DNA of 64,000 nt, taken from assembly GCA_028292625.1 (NCBI GenBank), contig JAQGLY010000014.1, forward strand, positions 215,906-279,905, read 5' to 3'. This DNA comes from Herbaspirillum sp. (lineage in GTDB: Bacteria > Pseudomonadota > Gammaproteobacteria > Burkholderiales > Burkholderiaceae_D). Under the pieces are notes generated by a model. That model saw nothing but the letters and a program-made list of their open reading frames with translations. It had not been told where the DNA came from and made no database searches. Each line of letters starts with the position of its first letter. Within the stretch, counting starts at the first letter, position 1. The position numbers and the translations under genes are program-made. Below are positions 16,323 to 24,721 of the stretch, piece by piece.

Positions 16323-17273
16323 TCATCCAGACTGTGAGCCGACGGCCGCCGAATCGGTTCTGACTGCCGCCCCGAAGGTGCGCGCCTCGATATAAATGCG
16401 CGTGATTTTGGGATAAGCGGCGCGAATGCCTTTTTCGATGGTGTCGACGGCGCGCGCCACGTCGGATGCCGCGGTTTCGGGATGAAATTCGACATCGAAC
16501 GCCAGCAGGATATCGTCCGCGCCCAGATACATGCCGAGAATCGGCCCAACCCGGTGAACTTCCGGATGGCCTTGTGCAATGCCGCGGATCGCCGCAATCG
16601 TCTCCGCGCGTATTCCTTCGCCGACCAGCAAACCGCGCGATTGCCGTATCAGCAGCACTGCGACGCCGCATAACAGCAGGCCGATCAATACCGAGGCGAC
16701 GCCGTCGATCACCGGCATCGCCAGCCGCTGACTCAGATAAGTGGCGAATGCGGCGATCGCCAGGCCGATCAATGCGGCGCCATCTTCGGCCAATATGGTC
16801 AAGGTACTGGGGTCGCGATTGTCGCGCACCATTTGCCGCATGGTGGAGGTTTCCGCATGCTCCGACAAAAAATGCCGCAACGCGATCAAAAAACTGGATC
16901 CCTCGAACAGCGTGGCGATGCCGATCACGATGTAACTCCATTTGACGTCCTTGATCGGCTCGGGATCGAGTATGTGCAGGATGCCTTCATACGTCGAGAC
17001 GCCGCCGCCCAGACCGAAAATGAACACGGCGGCGATCAGGCTCCAGAAATACAATTCCTTGCCGTGACCGAACGGGTGCTGCTGCGTCGGGCTGCGTTTG
17101 CTGAATTCCACGCCCACCAGCAACAGGACGTCGTTTAAGGTATCGACTGTCGAGTGGACGCCTTCCGAGAGCATCACCGAACTGCCGGTGATGCCCGCAA
17201 CGAGGACTTTGCTGACGGCGATCGCTATATTGGCGGCGACGGCGCCATAGATCGGAAGCTGGGATTTGGCCAT
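16323..17273 (-). CDS. Cation diffusion facilitator (CDF) metal exporter
   Basis: This 316-residue inner-membrane protein has six membrane segments and a C-terminal cytoplasmic domain, as in Zn/Co/Fe/Mn-exporting CDF proteins. The first metal site is in SEGVHSTVDTLNDVLLL (residues about 36-52), and HPFGHGKELYFWSLI follows. The second transport site is in ILAEDGAALIGL, with the Asp in the usual place. The C-terminal domain includes EVHRVGPI and DDILLAFDVEFHP. The specific metal is not readable from the sequence; this subgroup often exports Zn, Fe or Mn. It is transcribed alone. Confidence 0.88.
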   Translation of the reverse strand: MAKSQLPIYGAVAANIAIAVSKVLVAGITGSSVMLSEGVHSTVDTLNDVLLLVGVEFSKRSPTQQHPFGHGKELYFWSLIAAVFIFGLGGGVSTYEGILHILDPEPIKDVKWSYIVIGIATLFEGSSFLIALRHFLSEHAETSTMRQMVRDNRDPSTLTILAEDGAALIGLAIAAFATYLSQRLAMPVIDGVASVLIGLLLCGVAVLLIRQSRGLLVGEGIRAETIAAIRGIAQGHPEVHRVGPILGMYLGADDILLAFDVEFHPETAASDVARAVDTIEKGIRAAYPKITRIYIEARTFGAAVRTDSAAVGSQSG

Positions 17274-17496
17274 TGCATTGTGGACCGGTTAAGGCGAAGC
17301 CGATGGCTGCCGGCGCGGCTGCTGCGCAAGAGGCATCGGTGCCCGTCCATTGCCGCCTTTGGGTGTATGGTTGTTGTTACTGACAGGCCACTGGTTGATC
17401 CACAGTAGGATAAACAGTTCATTGCCATCAAAAAATAAAAACGCGGTATGGCTCTGGTAAGATCTGGGCTGTTTTTATGCTTATCGAAGGCAAGCC

Positions 17497-17898
17497 ATGT
17501 ATAAGAAAATCCTGTCTGCGTTGATGTCGGCGTTGTTTCTGACGATGCCGGTGTGGGCGTTGGCCGAACAGAAGCCGCGCGACTTGGCGATGGAAACCTA
17601 TCGTTTCATGGAGGCCCGGCAGGATAAGCTGACGACTTTCGTCAAGGATGCCAACAAGACCGACTATTTCACCCAGTTTTCCAGTCCCGCGAAGGCGCTT
17701 GTCGCCAAATGGCCGCAGCCGCTGAAAGAAGAATATTACGATTACGCGGATTGTTATTTCGCGCTCGATTTGCTGATCAAGTATGCGGATCAGGCGATTG
17801 TGGAAAAGTCGCAGAAAGATCCGGTAATGGTGCTGCGCAAGGCGCGTTTCGGCAATGCTTTCAGAGAATGTCAACGCGACTTGAGAAAGACTCCCTGA
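17497..17898 (+). CDS. Secreted hypothetical protein
   Basis: A 133-residue protein with a typical Sec signal peptide (residues 1-23, ending WALAE), so the mature part is periplasmic. The remainder is charged and probably helical, with a YYDYADCYFALD segment and a second Cys in FRECQRD that could form a disulfide with the first. I do not recognise the family. AAGG lies seven bases before the ATG. It is divergent from the CDF gene and convergent with the oxidoreductase gene. Confidence 0.75.
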   Translation: MYKKILSALMSALFLTMPVWALAEQKPRDLAMETYRFMEARQDKLTTFVKDANKTDYFTQFSSPAKALVAKWPQPLKEEYYDYADCYFALDLLIKYADQAIVEKSQKDPVMVLRKARFGNAFRECQRDLRKTP

Positions 17899-17932
17899 GA
17901 AGCATCGCCTGATCCAGGCGGATTCATCCGCT

Positions 17933-18949
17933 CTAAAATCCTTCCAGCACGATCTTGCCTTTCGCCTTCTGGCTTTCCAGCAGCGCATGCGCGCGCCGCA
18001 GATTGGCGGCATTGATGATGCCGAAATGTTCGCCCAGCGTGGACTTGAGCGTGCCCTTATCGATCAGCTTTGCCGCTTCGTTAAGCAGTTCGTGCTGTTT
18101 CACCATGTCGGGCGTTTCGTACATTGCGCGCGTAAACATCAGTTCCCAATGCAACGATACGCTTTTGCGCTTGAACAGCCGTACGTCCAGATGTTCCGGA
18201 TCGTCGATCAGCCCGAACCTGCCTTGCGGCGCGATCGACTCGACGATTTCCGGGAAATGCTGATCGGTCTGGTTCAGGCCGGCGATATAGCGCGCCTGGG
18301 GAATGCCGATTTTCTTCAGTTCCTGGCTCAACGGACGGCTGTGGTCGATGACATGATGCGCGCCCAGTTCGCGCACCCAGTTCTGCGTCTGCGGACGCGA
18401 TGCGGTGGCGATCACGGTGATGTCGGTCAGTCGCCGCGCCAGTTGAATCATGATCGAACCGACGCCGCCGGCGCCGCCCACGACCAGCAATGCATCCTTG
18501 GCATGGCTGCCGGCGGCGGTGCTCAATTGCAGCCGCTCGAACAGTAATTCCCATGCGGTAATCGTCGTCAGGGGCAGCGCTGCCGCCTGGGCGAAATCGA
18601 GACTGTCCGGCATGTGTCCGACTATGCGTTCGTCCACCACATGCAATTCGCTGTTGGTGCCCGGGCGCAGCAGGGAGCCGGCATACCAGACGCGATCGCC
18701 GACCTTGAACAGACTGGCCTGAGCGCCGACCGCGCGCACGATGCCGGTGGCGTCCCAGCCGAGCACTTTGTATTCGCCAACCGGGGGCGTCACGCTGCGA
18801 CGTACTTTGGTATCGACCGGATTGACTGAAATCGCCTTGATTTCGACCAGCAGGTCGCGGCCGTTTGCCACCGGGTCGGGCAAGGCGATGTCGATCAATG
18901 CGTTTTTGTCGGTGATCGGGAGGGATTGCTTATAGGCGATGGCTTTCAC
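17933..18949 (-). CDS. Zinc-type alcohol dehydrogenase-like / quinone oxidoreductase family protein
   Basis: A 338-residue medium-chain dehydrogenase/reductase of the zinc-binding alcohol dehydrogenase family (YogA/ZADH-like group). It has the GroES-like N-terminal half with NPVDTKVR (about 43-50) and a nucleotide-binding VGGAGGVGSIMIQLA near 160. Structural zinc cysteines are absent, typical of quinone-oxidoreductase-like members that use NADPH. It lies 70 bases downstream of the MFS gene on the same strand and is probably co-transcribed with the TetR-MFS pair, suggesting an inducible detoxification unit. Confidence 0.85.
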   Translation of the reverse strand: MKAIAYKQSLPITDKNALIDIALPDPVANGRDLLVEIKAISVNPVDTKVRRSVTPPVGEYKVLGWDATGIVRAVGAQASLFKVGDRVWYAGSLLRPGTNSELHVVDERIVGHMPDSLDFAQAAALPLTTITAWELLFERLQLSTAAGSHAKDALLVVGGAGGVGSIMIQLARRLTDITVIATASRPQTQNWVRELGAHHVIDHSRPLSQELKKIGIPQARYIAGLNQTDQHFPEIVESIAPQGRFGLIDDPEHLDVRLFKRKSVSLHWELMFTRAMYETPDMVKQHELLNEAAKLIDKGTLKSTLGEHFGIINAANLRRAHALLESQKAKGKIVLEGF

Positions 18950-19019
18950 GATTTTTCTCGCTAAAAAAGGATGTGGTTGGGATTCGGATTGAAAGGTTCA
19001 GTCGATAAGGGGATACCGC

Positions 19020-20345
19020 TCAGCCCGCATTGCTTGCCGCCGGCGCAGGCTGGACGGGGCGTCCGCCCGCGCTGCCGCTGTTTTGGCGGCGCATGGTCAT
19101 GACCAGCAGGCCGGCGATCATGCAGGCGCCGCCCGCCGCATACAAGGCCGGCGTGTAAGTGAGCAGCAGCGTGCGCACCGAACCGGCGCCGTACGCGGCA
19201 GTGGCCGCCCCCAACTGATGCGCGGCGAAGATCCAGCCGAACACCATGCCGGTGCGTTCTCTGCCGAAATTGGCGGCGGTCAGCTTGACGGTGGGCGGTA
19301 CGGTGGCGATCCAGTCCAGGCCGTAGAACATGGCGAAAATCGACAGGCCATATAAGGAAAACGTGGAGTGCGGCAGCCAGAACAAGGACAGCCCGCGCAG
19401 GCTGTAATACCAGAACAGCAGTTTACGGCTGTCGTAACGGTCCGACAGCCAGCCGGACATGATGGTGCCGAAGAAATCGAATGCGCCCATCATCGCCAGT
19501 ACGCTGGCGGCCGGAATCGCCGTCAGGCCGTAATCGCCGCACAGCGAAATGAAATGGGTCTGGATCAGGCCGTTGGTGCTCAGCCCGCAGATGAAAAAGG
19601 TGGCCGCGAGCACCAGAAAGGCATGGCTGCTGCTGACGCTGCGCAATACATGCAGCGGTTCCCAGATCGGCATGCGGCGCCCAGGCGCGACCGAGGGCAG
19701 CGGCGCATGCGGATCCGCGCCGAAGATCCGGATGCCGAGATCTTCCGGCCGATCGCGCATGAACAGGAACACCAGCATCGCCGTCACCAGGCAACTGATG
19801 AAAACCGGAATCACGGCGGCGCGCCAGCCGAAGTGCTCGATCAGCCATGCGGCCACCGGCAGAAAAATCAATTGCCCGGTGGCGGAGCTGGCGGTCAGCA
19901 TGCCGATCACCAGACCGCGGCGCGCTTCGAACCAGCGATTGGCGACCATCGCGCCCAGCACGACCGCGGTCATGCCCGAACCGAATCCCAATGCCAGCCC
20001 CCACAGCACGAACAATTGCGATAGCTGCGTCATCATGGTGACCAGCGCCATGCTGCCGGCAATCAGCGACAGCGCGATGCAAATGATCGTGCGCATGCCG
20101 TAGCGCTCGATGAAAATCGCGGAAAACGGGCCCAGCAGCCCAAACAGGACGAAGCGCAGCGCCAGCGTGGAAGAGATCTGCTCGGTATTCCAGCCGAACT
20201 CCTTGCTCAGCGGCTGAATCAGCGCCCCAGGCAATCCCAGCGACGCCGATGAGGTGAGCATGGTCAAAAAGGTCAGCGCGACGATGATCCATCCGTAATG
20301 AATGCGGCGAGCGGTCAGCCAGTTGGCGGCGGGTTGAGCGAACAT
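19020..20345 (-). CDS. MFS transporter
   Basis: This 441-residue protein has twelve predicted membrane segments in two six-helix halves around a cytoplasmic loop at about residues 205-235 (ADPHAPLPSVAPGRR). The loop between helices 2 and 3 carries IERYGMR, and helix 4 begins GSGMTAVVLGAMVANRWF, a pattern seen in monocarboxylate/oxalate-formate-type MFS members. The substrate is unknown. AAGGAA precedes the ATG by five bases. It lies between a TetR gene (45 bases upstream) and an oxidoreductase, consistent with a regulator-controlled transport and reduction unit. Confidence 0.88.
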   Translation of the reverse strand: MFAQPAANWLTARRIHYGWIIVALTFLTMLTSSASLGLPGALIQPLSKEFGWNTEQISSTLALRFVLFGLLGPFSAIFIERYGMRTIICIALSLIAGSMALVTMMTQLSQLFVLWGLALGFGSGMTAVVLGAMVANRWFEARRGLVIGMLTASSATGQLIFLPVAAWLIEHFGWRAAVIPVFISCLVTAMLVFLFMRDRPEDLGIRIFGADPHAPLPSVAPGRRMPIWEPLHVLRSVSSSHAFLVLAATFFICGLSTNGLIQTHFISLCGDYGLTAIPAASVLAMMGAFDFFGTIMSGWLSDRYDSRKLLFWYYSLRGLSLFWLPHSTFSLYGLSIFAMFYGLDWIATVPPTVKLTAANFGRERTGMVFGWIFAAHQLGAATAAYGAGSVRTLLLTYTPALYAAGGACMIAGLLVMTMRRQNSGSAGGRPVQPAPAASNAG

Positions 20346-20390
20346 GAATTTCCTTGTGGGGCTGGATGAGTACGCCTGATATCGGTCGGG

Positions 20391-21056
20391 TCAGCCGCCG
20401 GCGCCGCTGTCGTAAATCCGGTCGATGCAGGTGCGCGCCGCGGCCAGCAGCGCTTCGGACAGCGGATCGCCCGATGTGGCGCGTGCCAGCGTGATGGCGC
20501 CGACCATGACGGTCAGTTGCATCATGGCTTCCTGCTCGGCCTGGCCGTACAGGGGCTTGGCCGGCGGCGCACTGTCCGAAGGCTTCGCTTCGGCATTTCC
20601 GTCCGGGTTCTGCGTCGACGGCATGACCGTCGCCATGATCGACAGTAGTTGTTTGATGCCGTCCAGGTAGGCGATGCGCAGCGGTTTGTCCGGGGCTTCG
20701 CGCGCGACGTCGGCGGCCAGCGACGAAGCGGGGCAACTGATGCCGGGCTGATCGCGATGGTCGCAGCGCAAGTAACGATCGGCGATGGCGGCCAGCGCGG
20801 ATTGCGGGCAGTCGGCAGCATCGATCGTCTTGCGCATTTTTTGCGCCGAATGCTTGAATGCATTGTCGCAGGCGATCGCAGCCAGTGCTTCCTTGGAATC
20901 GAAGTGTCCGTAAAAACCGCCGTGCGTCAGTCCGGCTGCCTGCATCAGTTTGGCGACGCTGATGCCGTCTATGCCCTGTTCACGGAACAGGCGTCCCGCG
21001 ACCGACTCGATGGTTTCGCGGTTTTTGTCGGTCTGCGATCGCGATACGCGGGGCAT
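20391..21056 (-). CDS. TetR family transcriptional regulator
   Basis: A 221-residue protein with an N-terminal TetR helix-turn-helix (about residues 10-56): IESVAGRLFREQGIDGISVAKLM and GLTHGGFYGHFDSKEAL (leading parts diagnostic), followed by a variable ligand-binding domain. The start at 21056 has GGAG nine bases upstream, better than the longer frame from 21140. The gene lies directly upstream of the MFS and oxidoreductase genes on the same strand, so it probably represses its own operon and responds to a compound exported or reduced by them. The ligand is unknown. Confidence 0.9.
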   Translation of the reverse strand: MPRVSRSQTDKNRETIESVAGRLFREQGIDGISVAKLMQAAGLTHGGFYGHFDSKEALAAIACDNAFKHSAQKMRKTIDAADCPQSALAAIADRYLRCDHRDQPGISCPASSLAADVAREAPDKPLRIAYLDGIKQLLSIMATVMPSTQNPDGNAEAKPSDSAPPAKPLYGQAEQEAMMQLTVMVGAITLARATSGDPLSEALLAAARTCIDRIYDSGAGG

Positions 21057-21285
21057 GGCGGCACTCCATTGGAGAAAGGGATAAGATTCGCAAGATAATA
21101 GAGTACGTTCATCATATTTGCAATAGATGTTGTCCATCATTTATTTATTTTTTGCGGTGGCCTGAAAATGGACGGCTTGTGCGCTCATACTCGCCGGAGG
21201 CGAACCGTTCGCGCCGGCAATAGTCCTATTATCTGCGACCACGGTGCGTGACGATGCGCACGCTTGAATGGACAGGAGACGGTAA

Positions 21286-21528
21286 ATGCAAACTGAAATA
21301 GTCGGCGATTACGAAATAGAATATTCCGGCGTTCATCTACCGAACTGCGAATCATGGGGCGCTTGGCTGACTGTGTATGGGCCATCGCACAATCCCATGC
21401 ATCGTAATCCGATTTTTCCCGGGCAGCGGGTGTCGCCGGAAAGCCGTTTCGACGACGAACAGGCAGCCGAGCAGGAGGCGAAAAAGATCGCCCATGCGCT
21501 GATCGAGGGGCGCGTTAAAAAGAACTGA
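21286..21528 (+). CDS. Small hypothetical protein
   Basis: An 80-residue soluble protein preceded by AGGAGA about nine bases before the ATG, a good ribosome site. The N-terminal half has IVGDYEIEYSGVHLP and a Trp-rich WGAWLTVYGPS; the C-terminal half is an acidic/basic helix (DEQAAEQEAKKIAHALIEG). No family recognised. It is divergent from the TetR gene. Confidence 0.65.
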   Translation: MQTEIVGDYEIEYSGVHLPNCESWGAWLTVYGPSHNPMHRNPIFPGQRVSPESRFDDEQAAEQEAKKIAHALIEGRVKKN

Positions 21529-21630
21529 CGGGTTGGCGGATATCACAAACGGCGTCGACGGGGCATCTCTGGAAAATATTTCAGATCAAGCCGACCGACA
21601 TTTCGGAACAGTGACCGCATGTTCTTCCGG

Positions 21631-22011
21631 TTATCTGACGACATGAGAAGAATCCGCAGCTTGCCACGATGCAATGATGTGCAGATGGGTGCGTGCGGCA
21701 GCGGCGCGCACATCGTAGGCGTAGGCGATGTTCATCGCGCGCACCAGACTGGCCTGCCCGACCCCCTTGCTCAATTCGGTCAGCACGTGGTTGATCTGAT
21801 TGATTTGCAGAACGGCTTCCCTGCACTGCGCGATGACATCGCTGCTGACCACGGTTTTGCCGGCCGCCACGCTGTCGACGAATTCGATCAGTTTCACGAA
21901 ACGCGTATCGTTGGCCTGCCAGTATTCCCTGAACTGCCAGGTATGCGGATCGTGGTTGAACGCCGCCATCTCGTCCGGTTCGGCGGCGATTTCTTCCGGG
22001 GATTTTTGCAT
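21631..22011 (-). CDS. Hypothetical protein
   Basis: A 126-residue helical soluble protein starting MQKSPEEIAAEP, with a central DSVAAGKTVVSSDVIAQCREAVLQINQINH helix-rich stretch. I do not recognise it. The longer frame upstream overlaps the repressor gene and lacks support; the chosen start has only a weak site. It lies 97 bases downstream of the S24-type repressor gene on the same strand and may share its transcript. Confidence 0.6.
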   Translation of the reverse strand: MQKSPEEIAAEPDEMAAFNHDPHTWQFREYWQANDTRFVKLIEFVDSVAAGKTVVSSDVIAQCREAVLQINQINHVLTELSKGVGQASLVRAMNIAYAYDVRAAAARTHLHIIASWQAADSSHVVR

Positions 22012-22108
22012 GGTTTTATCCGGCGATCTCCGGAGGACCTTATCCGGACGGGCGTTCAGACGGGTCGGCTGACGCGGTCTGTCATGCGATGTTGCGTGGC
22101 GGCCGATG

Positions 22109-22750
22109 TCAGCATTCGCGTCCTGCAAAAATGACAACTCCGCCGATGTGCGAGCCTTCGGGCATTTTAAAATAGTTCGGCTCCCATTTGGGATTGAGCG
22201 CCAATAGATAATACCCGTCAATGTCCATTTTCAGACGTTTGAAGGTGGATTCGCCATCGACCGTGGTGACAATGACATCGCGCCCGGGCAGGGCCTCGGC
22301 GTCGGGATCGACGAAAATGATCTCGCCCTCGTAGTAGCCGTCTTCGCTGGCCATGCTGCGGCCCACGACGCGCAAGCAATAGGTGCGCGGGCCGTGCGCA
22401 ACCGGACAGGCCAGCCACATGTCGGCTTCCGATGGCAGATACGATTCGCGCATCAGGCTGAAGCAGCCTGCCTGGACCCAGTTGATCAGCGGCACCTGGC
22501 CGTGGATGTCCGGGCCGGGCTCGATATCGGGAGCGTGGCGAATGGCCGGGCGCGGCTTGCCCTCCGCCAGCCAGAGGGCATCCACGTTCAGCGCCGCGGC
22601 GATGGAGGCGATTTTGCGGGCGGAAGCGCGAGTGCCGGCTTCCAGATTACCGATGGTCGATTGTGACACGCCCGCGAGTTTGCCCAGTTCTTCTTGCGAA
22701 AGGCGTTTTTTCTTGCGGGCCCAGCGAAGGCGGTTTGCTAAAGTTTCCAT
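22109..22750 (-). CDS. XRE helix-turn-helix regulator with S24 (LexA/CI-type) peptidase domain
   Basis: A 213-residue CI/C2-like repressor. The N-terminal XRE HTH (about 5-60) reads LANRLRWARKKKRLSQEEL, then VSQSTIGNLEAG. The C-terminal S24 domain (about 85-210) has the nucleophile serine in VVGRSM and the catalytic lysine in STFKRL, so self-cleavage on RecA activation is possible. No phage genes flank it, so it is either a domesticated repressor or a host regulator. The start at 22750 (METLA) is chosen over 22765; neither has a good ribosome site. Inverted repeats lie 30-85 bases upstream. Confidence 0.85.
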   Translation of the reverse strand: METLANRLRWARKKKRLSQEELGKLAGVSQSTIGNLEAGTRASARKIASIAAALNVDALWLAEGKPRPAIRHAPDIEPGPDIHGQVPLINWVQAGCFSLMRESYLPSEADMWLACPVAHGPRTYCLRVVGRSMASEDGYYEGEIIFVDPDAEALPGRDVIVTTVDGESTFKRLKMDIDGYYLLALNPKWEPNYFKMPEGSHIGGVVIFAGREC

Positions 22751-22782
22751 ATTTGTACACGTCATTTCGGAATTGCGAGAAT

Positions 22783-22833
22783 CGCGAATGTAATCAGAAA
22801 TCGCGTTTGAATGGTGTTGACGCAGGACAACAC
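22783..22833. promoter_or_regulatory. Two inverted repeats between repressor and divergent promoter
   Basis: CGCGA-N13-TCGCG spans 22783-22805, and GTGTTG-N8-CAACAC spans 22814-22833. Spacing and symmetry resemble operators for dimeric repressors. The second overlaps the -35 box of the plus-strand promoter candidate. They are probable binding sites of the adjacent S24-type repressor, by position only. Confidence 0.45.
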
Positions 22834-22845
22834 ATTCGTAACAAT
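22817..22845 (+). promoter_or_regulatory. Candidate sigma-70 promoter diverging from the repressor gene
   Basis: TTGACG (22817-22822, five of six matches to the consensus) is followed after 17 bases by AACAAT (22840-22845, four of six). Transcription would start near 22852 and run away from the repressor into a region with no large gene but strong terminators at 23062-23119. Confidence 0.45.
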
Positions 22846-23019
22846 AATTTTTATGGACGCCTCATAAACCGGTGAATTGCCCGGAATCGCCGCCGGCGAT
22901 GCGGTCGCTCTGAAACGGCCTCTCACTCTCTTGCGAACGGTCGCCACCGGTGAGATCGATCTGTTTGTTCGGTCGGCGCTGGATGGGCCGCGAAATAATT
23001 GTGAAAAAAAGAGGGGGCG

Positions 23020-23106
23020 ATGAACTTTTGCGGATGCCGCCGCTCACAGCAAAACTCCCTTACTTATGCTTTCCCTGGCATAAGTTTTTATGCGCACTCA
23101 TCGTAG
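23020..23106 (+). CDS. Possible 28-residue small protein or leader peptide
   Basis: ATG at 23020 is preceded by GAGGGGG (23011-23017), an excellent ribosome site at short spacing. The frame encodes a 28-residue Cys- and Ser-containing peptide beginning MNFCGCRRSQQ and ends at TAG 23104-23106, inside the terminator hairpins. Translation would therefore interfere with hairpin folding, as in leader-peptide control. It may equally be chance. Confidence 0.3.
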   Translation: MNFCGCRRSQQNSLTYAFPGISFYAHSS

Positions 23107-23119
23107 TGCGCGTTTTTTT
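23062..23119 (+). terminator. Tandem rho-independent terminators on the plus strand
   Basis: ACTTATGC/GCATAAGT (23062-23069 with 23078-23085) is followed by TTTT. GCGCACT/AGTGCGC (23092-23098 with 23105-23111) is followed by G and seven T. The T tails are on the plus strand, yet no plus-strand gene of normal size ends here. Confidence 0.75.
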
Positions 23120-23149
23120 GTCCGCTGGTTTTTGCTCCGTCGGCGCTTG

Positions 23150-23491
23150 TCACGCCGGTCTTTGGGCCGACGGTGCGAATATGATCAGGTCGGAGCGGGC
23201 CATGGCGACGCAAGGAAGAAACCAGCCTTGTTTTTTCTCGTCGGCGCTGACGCCCGGCCACTCGACGCTGTAGGCGATTTCGCCGTCTTGCAGCCGGCTC
23301 AGGCACGCGCGGCAGGCGCCGTTGCGGCACGAGCTGGAGAGGATCACGCCGGCATGCCGCGCCGCTTCCAGCAGGGTGGCTGCGCCGTCGACGGCAAACA
23401 GCCAGCCGTGCGGTTCAATTCGTACGATAAACGAAGACGCCGGCTGCGATGCGCGCGGCGAGGGTGCCGCTGAATCGGCAGAATGTGGCAT
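23150..23491 (-). CDS. 2Fe-2S ferredoxin-like protein
   Basis: A 113-residue protein whose residues about 22-105 form a plant-type [2Fe-2S] ferredoxin domain. The cluster ligands are visible as C-x4-C-x2-C in SSCRNGACRAC (about 54-63) plus a fourth Cys in FLPCVA near 94. It is an electron carrier of unknown partner. The N-terminal 20 residues are Ser/Ala/Pro-rich and likely disordered. AAAGGC lies about five bases before the ATG. Confidence 0.85.
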   Translation of the reverse strand: MPHSADSAAPSPRASQPASSFIVRIEPHGWLFAVDGAATLLEAARHAGVILSSSCRNGACRACLSRLQDGEIAYSVEWPGVSADEKKQGWFLPCVAMARSDLIIFAPSAQRPA

Positions 23492-23650
23492 GCTTTGCCT
23501 TTAACGAATTGGATGCGCCTGTCATCATCGGTTACAGGCCTGGCTGTCGTGTCCCGTGAAAAGGCAGCATAGCATTCGGCGGCGGCAGTTGTGCAGCTAC
23601 GATGCAAGTAATATTATCGAGAACTTACGCAAGAATGAATGGAGTGGCAG

Positions 23651-23965
23651 ATGTCGGTACACATGATCGAGGCAGTACGTTTTAACGCGGCGGGAGACAG
23701 GATTGAACAAGTGCGCTGGGGGAGGGCTGCGCGCAACGCCGACGGTTCGCCTGGATGGCATGCGCATACCGTGGAGCAGGACGTCAATCTGGTGATCGAC
23801 GCGTTGCACTTCGGCGACGAGGTGGCGACCGCTTTCCAGGTCGGCAATGAAATGGTATTGGGGCCGCGCATCCGCCTGATCCAATATGAACACGGCATCG
23901 AAGGCATCGATACGATAGATCATAATGTGCCCGGCCGGACATTAATGGATTTGCCGCGGTTTTAG
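23651..23965 (+). CDS. Small hypothetical protein (possibly DUF3892-like)
   Basis: A 104-residue soluble protein. The start at 23651 has GGAG nine bases upstream and is preferred over an in-frame ATG at 23639. The N-terminus MIEAVRFNAAGDRIEQVRWGR has the alternating pattern of DUF3892 proteins, which is only a tentative match. The C-terminal half is acidic with GIEGIDTIDHN. It is transcribed alone, divergent from the ferredoxin gene. Confidence 0.65.
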   Translation: MSVHMIEAVRFNAAGDRIEQVRWGRAARNADGSPGWHAHTVEQDVNLVIDALHFGDEVATAFQVGNEMVLGPRIRLIQYEHGIEGIDTIDHNVPGRTLMDLPRF

Positions 23966-24166
23966 ATGGCGTTTTGGCGAAGTCGCGAGTCGGCTTCCGG
24001 ACTGCTTGCTCAGTTGTTTTTAACCGCGCTTTTATGAGTAATCCGATTATTTTTTAGTTTTTTTCTTAAATCTGAAAATGAAATCACTGTTGTGACGGCA
24101 ATCAAAATACTGCAGGCTTTGACAGCAACGCGCATCATTCATGCTTGAAACCGGCATCGGCCCGGT

Positions 24167-24538
24167 TTAGGCATTGCCGGGAATCAAGGTGTGCAAGAGT
24201 TTTTCCAGCCGGATAAAGTCGAATGGCTTGGGCAGCACCGTGACATGAAAGTCCAGGTTTTTGGCCAGTTCTATACCGTAACCCGATGCGAATATCAGTT
24301 TTATGGACGGTTGCTCGTGGGCAATCAGCTTGGCCAGTTCGATGCCCGACATCCCGGGCAAGCTGATATCGGTAATCACGATGTCGAAATTCCGCTGTTT
24401 CAGCAAGGCCAGCGCGTCTTCCGCGGAGGTGACGCCGTCGGCATCATGGTCCAGCGCGCGCAATAGTTCGCACAACATGTCGTTCGAATCGACGTTGTCT
24501 TCGACCACCAGAATACGGGATAAGGGAGAGGCGCTCAT
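24167..24538 (-). CDS. Single-domain response regulator (CheY-like receiver)
   Basis: A 123-residue receiver domain with no output domain. The acidic pocket is ED in VVEDN (residues about 12-16), the phosphoacceptor Asp is in IVITDISLPG near residue 56, the conserved Ser is in IFASGYG and the Lys in VLPKPF. It would receive phosphate from a histidine kinase not encoded here and act by protein contact. A 183-base gap separates it from glycerate kinase on the same strand. Confidence 0.9.
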   Translation of the reverse strand: MSASPLSRILVVEDNVDSNDMLCELLRALDHDADGVTSAEDALALLKQRNFDIVITDISLPGMSGIELAKLIAHEQPSIKLIFASGYGIELAKNLDFHVTVLPKPFDFIRLEKLLHTLIPGNA

Positions 24539-24721
24539 GTTATTTCAATTCGTCTGCCTGCGCATTCCGGTTTTTGCGATTCCGTATGTTATCAGAGGAC
24601 CAAAGCTGACTCCTCAGGCCGGTTCCGGTTGTCCGCCAGCGCGCTGATATGCTCTGACCGCGGCATGGCTGCCTGGTTCACCGAAAAATCGCTTATAACG
24701 CGCGCGCTCTCCAAAATCCTC

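Larger units (their letters stand above)
22852..23119 (+). ncRNA. Candidate small transcript between promoter 22817 and tandem terminators
   Basis: A promoter-like sequence and two plus-strand hairpins, the second with a seven-T tail, bracket about 270 bases with no recognisable large gene. This is the layout of a small RNA or a tiny mRNA. It contains a 28-codon frame with a strong ribosome site at 23020-23106. The transcript is predicted from signals only. Confidence 0.35.

Noticed and set aside
17905..17920. Terminator CGCCTG-ATC-CAGGCG after the secreted protein gene
   Set aside because: Short stem with a three-base loop and no T run.
22109..23149. Prophage or prophage remnant suggested by the CI-like repressor
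   Set aside because: No integrase, Cro, replication or structural genes and no repeats resembling attachment sites were seen on either side.
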